Shown here: positions 35,363-43,533 of the stretch, piece after piece | Layout: each line of letters begins with the position of its first letter | Position numbering within the stretch: the first letter of the stretch is position 1 | Origin: Verrucomicrobiota bacterium | GTDB lineage: Bacteria; Verrucomicrobiota; Verrucomicrobiia; Verrucomicrobiales; DEV007 | Direction of reading: 5' to 3' | NCBI GenBank assembly: GCA_030625775.1 | Contig: DAOUQC010000030.1 | Location: 1 to 50,555, forward strand | Length of the DNA: 50,555 bases | Made by a program: the position numbers and the translations under genes | Notes under the pieces: model-generated | The model's input: only the letters and a program-made list of their open reading frames with translations | Databases searched by the model: none | What the model was told of the DNA's origin: nothing

Positions 35363-36559
35363 ATGATTTCCCCCATACGTTCAAAAGCCCGTCTCAGTTT
35401 TATCATCATAGCCCTGCTGGCACTTGTTTTTCCAATCTCCTCGCCTGCTCATGAAATACGCACAACTGCCCAGATCGCCAAGCAACTGGAGGCCGGAAAC
35501 AAGACAGTTCGCATCGTCTGCTTTGGTGACAGCATCACCGGTGTATATTATCACAGCGGCTCAGCCCGAGCCTGGACTGACATGCTGGGCATCACTCTGA
35601 AACAGGTTTATCCCAAGGCAAAACTCGAGATGATCAATGCCGGCATCAGCGGCCACACCACGATCAACGCACTGGCGCGAATCGAGAAGGATGTCATCAC
35701 CAAAAAACCGGATCTGGTGGTCATCATGTTCGGCATGAACGATGTGACCCGGGTCAAAATTGACGACTACGAAAAAAACCTGCGCAACATCACCCAACAA
35801 TGCCTCGATGCCGGAGCGGCCGTCATGCTCTGCACCCCAAACTCAGTTTACGAAAACCCCGCACGCTCAAATGAAAAACTCAACGATTACTCTGATCGTG
35901 TTCGAAGCATAGGCCATGACTCAAACCTCCCCGTCGTTGATTTTTTCAAGGACTGGAGCGAACTGCATCAAAAAAACAAAACTGCCTGGATGCTTCTCAT
36001 GAGCGAAACCATTCACCCCAACATGAACGGCCACAAGCGCTTCGCCAGACTCATCACTCAATCGCTCAGCGAAAAAAAAATCGAAGCGACAAGTATCCCT
36101 CCTGCTCCCGATCCCCTGCAAAACACCCTGAAACTTCTCCGTGCCAATCAACCAATCAAACTGGTCGCCATGCCTCCCTACGACAAAGTCATACCCGAAG
36201 CTCTGAAAAAGGAATTCCCCAATGCCAAAATTGAAGTCACCCCCTGGCCGGTGAAAAAGCAAAGCCTGGCCGAGGTCAGAAAATGGTCGCAGAAGATCCG
36301 CAAGATGTCCCCCAACCTCGTCATCATCAACGTCCCGCCGGCCACCCTCGCCCATCCCAACGATGCCGATTTCATCCGCGACTACCAGTGGATCCTCAAC
36401 AACAGCTTCCACTTCGGCAAACGCCAATGGGACGTATTGTCCTTCCTGCCAGTCAACGGGGCCCTCCCAGCCCAACGCCTTCACCTCGCACGCCAGGTTT
36501 CCTTCGGCAAAGACATCCCCCCTCTCTCCCGCCTGCCCGATGACCTGATTGCGAAGTGA
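35363..36559 (+). CDS. Secreted SGNH/GDSL hydrolase with unknown C-terminal domain
   Basis: 398 residues from ATG 35363, with a signal peptide (LSFIIIALLALVFPISSPAHE). The SGNH esterase domain runs to about residue 225: block I IVCFGDSITGVYYHSG, block II MINAGISGHTTI, block III VIMFGMNDV, and block V ETIHPNMNGHKRFA, so the Ser, Gly, Asn and His of the oxyanion hole and triad are all present. The second half (KLLRANQPIKLVAMPPYDKVIPEALKKEFPNAKIEV, WSQKIRKMSPNLVIINVPPATLAHPNDADFIRDYQWILNNSFHFGKRQWD) looks like a second Rossmann or SGNH-like unit without a triad. Substrate is likely an acetylated carbohydrate or lipid; that is family knowledge, not shown here. Confidence 0.85.
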   Translation: MISPIRSKARLSFIIIALLALVFPISSPAHEIRTTAQIAKQLEAGNKTVRIVCFGDSITGVYYHSGSARAWTDMLGITLKQVYPKAKLEMINAGISGHTTINALARIEKDVITKKPDLVVIMFGMNDVTRVKIDDYEKNLRNITQQCLDAGAAVMLCTPNSVYENPARSNEKLNDYSDRVRSIGHDSNLPVVDFFKDWSELHQKNKTAWMLLMSETIHPNMNGHKRFARLITQSLSEKKIEATSIPPAPDPLQNTLKLLRANQPIKLVAMPPYDKVIPEALKKEFPNAKIEVTPWPVKKQSLAEVRKWSQKIRKMSPNLVIINVPPATLAHPNDADFIRDYQWILNNSFHFGKRQWDVLSFLPVNGALPAQRLHLARQVSFGKDIPPLSRLPDDLIAK

Positions 36560-36591
36560 TCAATATTCAGAGTTGAGGAGCTCCTCCGACT

Positions 36592-36662
36592 GTGGAGGCA
36601 GATTTCCATATCTGCCTCCTGTAGCTTACGTCTTCCCCAGCAGATATGGAAATCTGCCCCAC
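36592..36662. repeat. Paired REP-like palindromic element, copy 1
   Basis: Left unit: GGAGGCAGAT, loop TTCCAT, ATCTGCCTCC (36594-36619), a perfect 10-bp stem headed by GTG at 36592. Right unit, inverted: GCAGAT, ATGGAA, ATCTGC then CCCAC (36640-36662). The two units face each other about 20 nt apart, and each carries the same hexanucleotide loop. The same structure occurs at 45118-45198. Confidence 0.8.
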
Positions 36663-36735
36663 TTAAACATCACTTATTTACAATCAGGAACACCATCACT
36701 TTCGTCCACCCCCCTCACCTTTCCCACTTCTCTAA

Positions 36736-36771
36736 TTCGCGTTTATTGGCGTCCATTCGCGGTTCTCTTCT
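36736..36771 (+). repeat. Dispersed 36-bp intergenic repeat, copy 1
   Basis: Begins ATTCGCGTTTATTGGCGTCC and ends CGGTTCTCTTC. It matches 41002-41037 in 32 of 36 positions and the start-overlapping copy at 35261 in part. All three copies have the same orientation. Confidence 0.7.
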
Positions 36772-36994
36772 TCCTTTTTCGGCTTCAGCTAATTCGACGA
36801 ATCCGCAGGGACGCGTCGCCCTTCACCGCTGTGACTTTTGACCAATTATTCTATTCCTTTTCCCCACTTCATATCCTCCATGCTCTTCATGGTGACATTT
36901 TCCGCATTAATTCGCGCCCATCCCGACCGCCATAGCTTTACTAGCGGTAGCTCTCTTCCTTTGCGCTCTTTACGCCTTGGTGAGATCCCCATTC

Positions 36995-39790
36995 TCACTT
37001 CACCGTCGTCAGAAACTCCAACAAATCCGCCACATCCTGCACCGTCAATGCCGCCTCCAATCCCTCGGGCATCAGCGACATGCCGATCCCCTTCATGCCC
37101 GCAATATCCTTTCGCGTCACTTTTTTCTCCACTCCAAATGGCTGCCGAATCGTCACCTCAGTCGAGGACTCATTGGCAATCATCCCCACCACCACTTCGC
37201 CACTTTTCAAAGTGAACGCGTAAGTCTGAAACTGCGGAGCCACTTCCTTATTTGGATCAAACAAATTTCCCAGAATCGATTCTTTACCCGCAGCAACAAA
37301 GGTCACCACATCAGGCCCCAGGACAAAACCTTTCTCCCCGTAACGGTGACAGGAAATACAAACCGCTTCATATTTCATCTGCCCCTTCTTTGCGTCACCT
37401 TTCATGTCCAACGCTTTCTGATAACGCGCGACCACCGACGCACGCGACTCCTTTTTCTCTACCGGAAATACCACTAATGCCAACTTTTTCACCCGTGCAT
37501 CCCGATGACCTCGCAACAGATCCACCTGATTCGCCGACAAATCCATCTTACCAATTTTTTTATCCTGCACCGCTTTCAAGAGACTCGTCGAACGATCCGG
37601 TCTAGCCAAAAATAAATCCATCGCCGCTGCGCGCACCTGCGGGTTCCACCCTGACCATTTTTCCACCAATACCGTTTTCAACTCCACCGCATTTCGACGC
37701 CCCAAAGCATTGAGCAAAGCCAGTTGCAATTGGGCAGAGTCCGTATCCTTCAAAGCCGACGCCAACATTGCCGACGTCTTCGATTCAGGAGAAAAAGCAC
37801 ACAACTTAACAGCTTGAATCCGGCTAACTTCCGTTGCTTTTGTATCAGCCGCAGTCGCCAATGATTTTGCAAACACCGGTTCCAACACCTTGCCCTTGTC
37901 AGCTTTGGCCAAGGAATTTTTTACACGCGCCAAGCCTGTTCCCAAATGCTCGATCAAAGCCAGGCCGGTCGCATTCTCCGAATTTTTGACTGCCACCGCC
38001 AGCACTTCCTCGATCGCTTTTTCATCATTGGTTTTGCCAACCACTTCCGCCAGTTGAGCCAAAAAGGTACCATTCGCATCCGTATCCTTCGCCAAAGCAA
38101 CAAACAAAGCACGCGCTTCCACCCCATTGCCGATCGCATTCAGTGCAGCAGCCTCCACCCACATATCACCTCGAGATTTATTCACCAAGCCAGCCAGCTC
38201 TGCAGCCTTGCCTTTGCCATCTTCCTTTGCCAGTGCCAAGGCACGATGAAATCTCCCCCCAGCCGTATCCGTATCCGGCGCCACACCCCAGCCCCCGCCC
38301 GCACGTTTGTCGCCGCGTTGCCACAACAACCGCTGGGCCGTCACACGATGCCACCCGTTGGGATGTTTCAACAAGGCCGCCAACTCATCATTAGAAGCCT
38401 TGCTTAATTTCACCGTCTTGCGGCGCTCAAAATTTTCAGGTTTTATTCGGTACACCCGCCCCTGATCGGTTCCACTGTTCAAATCGAGGAACTTCTTAAT
38501 CCCTGGCGGCAAAGACCAGGGATGCTCAATCGCCTCGCGGGACATATCGACTACATAGAGACAACCGTCCGGCCCATTCGCCGAAGCCGTTGCACGAAAC
38601 CAGTTATCAGTCGACGCCAGGAACTCCACTTCCGTTTCATCACTTGGCCGCGTTGCGATCAGGGCCGCCTCATCCTTTTTGTGCTTCACTATTTTGCGGT
38701 GCACCAGATTGCTTCCCGCGTCTCCAGTAAAAGCATTGTCTACAAAATCAGATCCCAGTGCATCGCCCGTATACATAGTGACCGCGGTTCCCCCCGTAAA
38801 GTAACCCGAGACTCGCCCTCCCCCTTCGGCGCCACCTCTCACCACACCGGCCACCCGCCAGCGAGTACGAATGATACGCCAGGGTTCGTCAGGGCTGATC
38901 CGATATACCGGGCAAGCCCCTCCATCATCAGCGATACCCACCAATGGGTTCGGCAGGGAAAAATACTTGCCCGGCTGGGTCCAGCCCTTCTCCCACATCA
39001 CAGCAATAATATGATTGCTGTTGCTGCTGACAAAACGCCGCCCCTTTGAATCAAAGCTCAAGCCATACTGAGCAGTTCCGTTTTCGGTTTGAAAATCCAA
39101 GGTTTTTGGATCGAAGGAAAAATCGCGACCATTAACCGAGATCTCTTCCGACTCGGCTTGATCAGGACGTCTTATGCTACCCCCGGTGCCCGCCGTTGCT
39201 CCCCAAATTCGATTGTCAGGCCCCCAACGCAAACTGTTGGCAAGCGCCTGCATGTTAAGCCGATCCTTGCCTTTACCAAAACCGGTGAACACCACCTTCT
39301 TGATATCCGCCACTCCATCTCCATCGGTATCCTTAAAATAAAACAGATCCGGTGTGGCGATGACAAAAACTCCCCCATCGTAACACACCGCCCCGGTCGG
39401 CCACTTCAACCCCTGCGCGTAAATTGTCGCTTTATCAAAAACTCCATCGTCGTCCTCATCCACCAGCATACGGATCCGTCCGCGATCTTCGTCACGACGC
39501 TCGGAGTATCCACGCATCTCCACCGCAAACATCCGCCCGTCCTCATCAAAATCAATCGCCACCGGATCCATCACCAAGGGCTCACTGGCAGCAAGCTCAA
39601 TCTCAAAACCCTTCTTCACCTCAAAAGTTTTCACTGCCTTTTTTGGAGAAGTCGCCGGAATCCTCGGCATATCTTTGGCATTCGCTTCCGGCCCATCCGG
39701 ATCACCTTTGTAGTCAACGGCTGATAGAGAACTGACCAAAACGGCTGATATAAAAGTTACGAAACAGAGAAGTTTTTTGTTGTTGTTCAT
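36995..39790 (-). CDS. PVC-type membrane-bound dehydrogenase / haem-binding HEAT-repeat protein
   Basis: From ATG 39790 the product is 931 residues with a signal peptide (NNNKKLLCFVTFISAVLVSSLSA). The N-terminal half is a beta-propeller dehydrogenase-like domain (GFEIELAASEPLVMDPVAIDFDEDGRMFAVEMRGYS, MLVDEDDDGVFDKATIYAQGLKWPTGAVCYDGGVFVIATPDLFYFKDTDGDGVAD with Asp-rich calcium-like loops). HEAT-like helical repeats fill about 480-800, and a C-terminal cytochrome-like domain carries CISCH with RYGEKGFVLGPDV. The remaining tail (MIANESSTEVTIRQPFGVEKKVTRKDIAGMKGIGMSLMPEGLE) is typical of the PVC family. It converges on the SGNH gene across the repeat region and diverges from the Tat amidohydrolase 94 nt away. 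Confidence 0.9.
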   Translation of the reverse strand: MNNNKKLLCFVTFISAVLVSSLSAVDYKGDPDGPEANAKDMPRIPATSPKKAVKTFEVKKGFEIELAASEPLVMDPVAIDFDEDGRMFAVEMRGYSERRDEDRGRIRMLVDEDDDGVFDKATIYAQGLKWPTGAVCYDGGVFVIATPDLFYFKDTDGDGVADIKKVVFTGFGKGKDRLNMQALANSLRWGPDNRIWGATAGTGGSIRRPDQAESEEISVNGRDFSFDPKTLDFQTENGTAQYGLSFDSKGRRFVSSNSNHIIAVMWEKGWTQPGKYFSLPNPLVGIADDGGACPVYRISPDEPWRIIRTRWRVAGVVRGGAEGGGRVSGYFTGGTAVTMYTGDALGSDFVDNAFTGDAGSNLVHRKIVKHKKDEAALIATRPSDETEVEFLASTDNWFRATASANGPDGCLYVVDMSREAIEHPWSLPPGIKKFLDLNSGTDQGRVYRIKPENFERRKTVKLSKASNDELAALLKHPNGWHRVTAQRLLWQRGDKRAGGGWGVAPDTDTAGGRFHRALALAKEDGKGKAAELAGLVNKSRGDMWVEAAALNAIGNGVEARALFVALAKDTDANGTFLAQLAEVVGKTNDEKAIEEVLAVAVKNSENATGLALIEHLGTGLARVKNSLAKADKGKVLEPVFAKSLATAADTKATEVSRIQAVKLCAFSPESKTSAMLASALKDTDSAQLQLALLNALGRRNAVELKTVLVEKWSGWNPQVRAAAMDLFLARPDRSTSLLKAVQDKKIGKMDLSANQVDLLRGHRDARVKKLALVVFPVEKKESRASVVARYQKALDMKGDAKKGQMKYEAVCISCHRYGEKGFVLGPDVVTFVAAGKESILGNLFDPNKEVAPQFQTYAFTLKSGEVVVGMIANESSTEVTIRQPFGVEKKVTRKDIAGMKGIGMSLMPEGLEAALTVQDVADLLEFLTTVK

Positions 39791-39884
39791 CACAATTGGG
39801 GATTGGTTTCTAACTGACATAGACATAAGCTGGTGATCGACAAGTTCCACTAGTTTTTCAAAATACCCTCAACACCCGCTAATC

Positions 39885-40820
39885 ATGAAACGCCGCGATT
39901 TCCTCACAAAAACTACTCTCGCCGCCCTGGGCTCATCTCCCCTCATCCCGCTTGCCTCACAAGCACAGGAAAAGGAGTTCATCATCGATATTCATCAGCA
40001 CCTGGCCTTTCATGAACGGGATGATACCATCTTCATGAAGCACCAGGATGCCATGGGCATCGGTAAAACCGTGCTGCTACCAGCTGGCAGGCCAGTCAAA
40101 AGACCCTCCACCCGTAACGGCAGCGCCAATGGGCTCGCCGCAAAAGTTTCTGGCAATGAACCTGCGGCCGCACTCGCCGCCAAACATCCGGACAAATACA
40201 TCTACTTCTGCAATGAAGTTCCGGATTTACCCGAAGCCAAAAGCGTGCTTGAGAAGTGGCTCAAAAAAGATGCACGAGGCATTGGTGAACAGAAATTTCA
40301 TCTTGAGTGTGATTCAAAAGAAATGCAGCTCATTTACCAGATCGCCAAAGAATTTGATGTGCCCGTGCTGATGCACATCCAGCACAATACTTACAATCTC
40401 GGCTTCGAGCGCCTCCACAAAATGCTGGAAAAATACCCCACCGTCACCTTCATTGGTCATGCCCAGACCTGGTGGGGCAATGTCGATAAAAACCATGACC
40501 AAAAAGCCATGTATCCAAAAGGCAAAGTTGCTCCTGGAGGCCTGACCGATAAACTGCTCGCCGATTATCCCAATATTTACGGAGACCTCTCAGCTGGATC
40601 CGGTCACAACGCCTTCAAACGTGACGAAGAGCAAGGCGCCGCCTTTCTGCGTCGCCACCAAGACAAACTCTGTCTCGGAACCGACTGCGCCGATGATGTA
40701 GGCGAAGGCGGCAAGTGCTCAGGTGCCCAACAAATTTCCATCGTCCGCAAACTCGTTCCCGAAGCCGACGTGCGGAAAAAAATATTCTCTACCAACGCAC
40801 AAAAGATCATCCGGTTTTGA
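39885..40820 (+). CDS. Tat-exported amidohydrolase (amidohydrolase_2 family)
   Basis: 311 residues starting MKRRDFLTKTTLAALGSSPLIPLASQAQ, a clear twin-arginine signal. The metal site of the amidohydrolase TIM barrel is visible: IIDIHQHLAFHERDD (H-x-H), MHIQHNTYNLGFERL, FIGHAQTWWGN and LCLGTDCADDVG (His and Asp ligands). The family includes decarboxylases and lactonases as well as amidases; which applies cannot be told. It diverges from the PVC dehydrogenase gene, with 94 nt between the starts that must carry both promoters. Confidence 0.87.
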   Translation: MKRRDFLTKTTLAALGSSPLIPLASQAQEKEFIIDIHQHLAFHERDDTIFMKHQDAMGIGKTVLLPAGRPVKRPSTRNGSANGLAAKVSGNEPAAALAAKHPDKYIYFCNEVPDLPEAKSVLEKWLKKDARGIGEQKFHLECDSKEMQLIYQIAKEFDVPVLMHIQHNTYNLGFERLHKMLEKYPTVTFIGHAQTWWGNVDKNHDQKAMYPKGKVAPGGLTDKLLADYPNIYGDLSAGSGHNAFKRDEEQGAAFLRRHQDKLCLGTDCADDVGEGGKCSGAQQISIVRKLVPEADVRKKIFSTNAQKIIRF

Positions 40821-41001
40821 AGATTATCTGATTCGGTTCACAAATTTTCTTCTTATTGCAGGAACACTAGCAATTGTAACATTAATGACCGCTTACATTG
40901 CTGCAACCCGGCTCTAATACACGTTAGTCACCACCGCTCCCCTACATATTTATATCTTCCCCTCCCGGACGAGCTTCTCTTTCCCTCTCTTTCCCTCTCT
41001 T

Positions 41002-41072
41002 ATTCGCGTTTATTAGTGCCCATTAGCGGTTCTCTTCCTCTCTTTGCATCTCTCCGTCTCTGCGTGAGCCAT
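41002..41072 (+). repeat. Dispersed intergenic repeat, copy 2, with tail
   Basis: 41002-41037 is ATTCGCGTTTATTAGTGCCC plus ATTAGCGGTTCTCTTC, 32 of 36 identical to 36736-36771. It continues CTCTCTTTGCATCTCTCCGT then CTCTGCGTGAGCC (to 41072), a tail also traceable, degenerate, near 36955-36990. Confidence 0.7.
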
Positions 41073-41093
41073 CTTCCTCTTCGCTGTCCATTT

Positions 41094-42146
41094 TTAATTC
41101 TCCATTGTCGATGCCACTGGTGCCGGCCCCAGCAAAATCGCCAGCCACTGCGTTTGCTGAGACCCTTCAGCAACAATTTTCACCACCATCGTCAGCGGCA
41201 CCGACAACAACATCCCCACCGGCCCGAACAACCAGCCCCAGAAGATCAGGGACAGGAAAACGAACAAGGTAGACAATCCCACCCGCTTACCCATGAGCAT
41301 CGGCTCGATAATATTTCCCATCCCCACGTTTATTGCCACATAGATACCTGCGACCACCAACGCTATGCCCGAATTAAACTGCAACAAGGCCAATAAAACG
41401 GCCGGCACTGCTGCCATAATCGATCCGATATTGGGAATGAAATTCAATGCAAACGCCAGGAAAGCCCAGAGAATGGCAAAATCCAGGCCAACTACTTTAA
41501 GACCAATCCAGACCAGGCTGGCCGTGATCAAGCTGACAAAAGTTTTGGTTCCAACATACTGGTTCATGCTCTCCATGATTCGTGTCATGCGCTGAACCGC
41601 TATCTCCCCGGAGTCAGCTCTCATGAGTGCCAACTTGCGAGGGAAACCTTCCGCCTCTAGCAGAATCATCATCACCGTAAAAATGATCAACAAGGCATTG
41701 CTCATCACTCCTGCAAGGCTTCCGATCATCGTATTCACAAAACCCATCGCCAATCCGGGATTTAGAACTTTCTGAATACCGGCTTTGCTGACATCCATCC
41801 CATGCCCAGCAAGCCAGCTTATTAATTTTTCGGTTTTCTGGGTCAAACTCGCCTGATAACCCGGCAAGGACTGATTAAATTGATCGACCGTTGCCCCCAG
41901 CATCACCGCAATCAGAACATTCAAACCAACGACTACCAATATAACCACGCCCACAGCCACTGCGGATGGCAATCCCCGCTTTTTCAGCCAGTCGATCGGA
42001 CCAAGCGCAACCACCGCAATGAATAAGGCGAGCAGGAAAGGCACCACAATATCCGCAGCGTAACGTGCGCTGAACAAAAGTGCAGCGACGCACGCCAGAG
42101 TCACAATTCTGTTATGCAAATCCGATGTTTTATTGCCTTCGCTCAT
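41094..42146 (-). CDS. AI-2E family membrane transporter (TqsA/YdiK-like)
   Basis: From ATG 42146 the product is 350 residues of a multi-pass permease in the AI-2E/UPF0118 family (PF01594). It has pairs of transmembrane helices at the N-terminus (IVTLACVAALLFSARYAADIVVPFLLALFIAVVALGPIDWLKKRGLPSAVAVGVVILVVVGLNVLIAVML), an extracytoplasmic loop, and a C-terminal block with the family signature FALNFIPNIGSIMAAVPAVLLALL, GNIIEPMLMGKRVGLSTLFVFLSLIFWGWLFGPVGMLLSVPLTMVVKI. Members export AI-2 or ions; specificity is unknown. The ATG overlaps the stop of the preceding oxidoreductase by one base (TGATG), so they are coupled. Confidence 0.9.
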   Translation of the reverse strand: MSEGNKTSDLHNRIVTLACVAALLFSARYAADIVVPFLLALFIAVVALGPIDWLKKRGLPSAVAVGVVILVVVGLNVLIAVMLGATVDQFNQSLPGYQASLTQKTEKLISWLAGHGMDVSKAGIQKVLNPGLAMGFVNTMIGSLAGVMSNALLIIFTVMMILLEAEGFPRKLALMRADSGEIAVQRMTRIMESMNQYVGTKTFVSLITASLVWIGLKVVGLDFAILWAFLAFALNFIPNIGSIMAAVPAVLLALLQFNSGIALVVAGIYVAINVGMGNIIEPMLMGKRVGLSTLFVFLSLIFWGWLFGPVGMLLSVPLTMVVKIVAEGSQQTQWLAILLGPAPVASTMEN

Positions 42147-43495
42147 CACACTTTTGGATACACCCACGGCGCCCGGTATTCCCTGCGCAACAATCCATTC
42201 GCCTCCTCATCTCCAATAATCTCCTCTTTAGCACCGTCCCATTCAACACTGCGCCCTACCTTTAACGACAACATACCCAGCAAACTAAGATTCGTTGCCC
42301 GATGCCCGATTTCAATATCGGCGACCGGCTTCCGCCCCTGCTCGATTGCATCCAGAAAATCCTTGTACAAGGGCGGCACATTGTGACCGTCTTTTTCGTG
42401 ATCAAATTTTGGATCCTGATGAACCACTTCAGCGCCCTTTTTAACCGGATAAAAATTCCAGCCATCACGCCATCCCATGTGAAAAACCCCCTTGGTGCCG
42501 TAAAAATAACAACCGACACGTGATTTCTCCACGTCATTGCCTCCAAAACGCCGGTGCTCCCAAACCGCAGTGAACTGATCGAACTCGTAAGTCGCCACCT
42601 GGTGATCGGGCGCGTCCGTCGTCTGCTCCTTGTCGTTAAGAATCGGCTTGCCCTTAATCGGTCGTCCCCCGGTGCTGTAGATTTTTTTCGGATAAGGTTC
42701 GTCCGACCACCACAAGACCTGATCCAGCCAATGCACCCCCCAGTCTCCCAGTGTCCCGTTGGCAAAGTCGAGGAAGTTACGAAAGCCCCCCGGATGAATT
42801 CTCCGATTGAATGGCCGCATCGGCGCAGGACCACAATACATATCCCAATCCATGCCCTCTGGAATCTCACTGTTAGGCGTTGGTTTTTCCGGCCCTCCAC
42901 CACCATGGGAAAACATCCGCACCATACCGATCTGACCCGCGCCGCCATCTTTCAAAAACTTCATGCCCGAAATGTGATGCGGCCCGATCCGTCGATGCAG
43001 GCCAACCTGCACAACACGATCCGTTGCCCTCGAAGCATTCAACATTGCCCGACTCTCTTCGACTGTGTGCCCCGTTGGTTTTTCAATGAACACATGCGCA
43101 CCCGCCTGCACCGCCGCGATGCCCTGAAGTGCATGCCAGTGATCCGGTGTGGAAATGATCACCACATCGAGCTGCTCTTTTTCGAGCATCTCCCGGTAAT
43201 CTTTATACATCTTGGGAGTCGAGCCGGTCATGCCATCCACTTCATCGGCTGACACCTCCAGTGCATCCGCATCCACATCACACAGGGCCACCACTTGTGT
43301 GCGGCCCTCTTCGAGCGCCACCCGCAAAATATTCATCCCCCACCAACCGGTTCCGATCAGAGCCGTGCGGTATTTCTTACCTGATTTCTCCGCTGCTCCA
43401 TGAATCAAAGGCATTGATCCCATCGCCGCAATTGCGCCGCTAGTCGTACTGAGAAAATTTCGCCGATTCAGTTTCAATGGTTTGTCCTTTATCAT
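42146..43495 (-). CDS. Tat-exported Gfo/Idh/MocA-family oxidoreductase
   Basis: NAD(P)-dependent oxidoreductase of sugars or inositols. From ATG 43495 the product is 449 residues; the start LNRRNFLSTTSGAIAAMGSMPLI is a twin-arginine signal. The Rossmann fold is RTALIGTGWWGMNILRVALEEG (G-x-G-x-x-G), DVVIISTPDHWHALQ, and AGAHVFIEKPTGHTVEE contains the E-K-P motif. FANGTLGDWGVHWLDQVLWW supplies the catalytic Asp/His region, then GRRPVADIEIGHRATNLSLLGMLSLKVGRSVEWD. The earlier in-frame start at 43564 overlaps the PQQ gene and is less likely. It lies between a PQQ-propeller gene upstream and the AI-2E gene downstream. Confidence 0.92.
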   Translation of the reverse strand: MIKDKPLKLNRRNFLSTTSGAIAAMGSMPLIHGAAEKSGKKYRTALIGTGWWGMNILRVALEEGRTQVVALCDVDADALEVSADEVDGMTGSTPKMYKDYREMLEKEQLDVVIISTPDHWHALQGIAAVQAGAHVFIEKPTGHTVEESRAMLNASRATDRVVQVGLHRRIGPHHISGMKFLKDGGAGQIGMVRMFSHGGGGPEKPTPNSEIPEGMDWDMYCGPAPMRPFNRRIHPGGFRNFLDFANGTLGDWGVHWLDQVLWWSDEPYPKKIYSTGGRPIKGKPILNDKEQTTDAPDHQVATYEFDQFTAVWEHRRFGGNDVEKSRVGCYFYGTKGVFHMGWRDGWNFYPVKKGAEVVHQDPKFDHEKDGHNVPPLYKDFLDAIEQGRKPVADIEIGHRATNLSLLGMLSLKVGRSVEWDGAKEEIIGDEEANGLLRREYRAPWVYPKV

Positions 43496-43533
43496 CACTT
43501 GAAGGTTTGCAGTCAACGCTTGGTAAGCTCTGC

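Larger units (their letters stand above)
36560..36994. other. Repeat-rich intergenic region
   Basis: 435 nt with no credible gene. It holds a paired REP-like palindrome (36592-36662), a copy of the 36-bp dispersed repeat (36736-36771), a CTTCATATCCTCCATGCTCT segment followed by TCATGGTGA near 36865-36893, and a degenerate ATTCGCGCCCAT...CTTTGCGCTCTTTACGCC block at about 36911-36980 that resembles the tail of the repeat at 41002. It reads as accumulated mobile-repeat debris; the flanking genes converge here. Confidence 0.6.
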
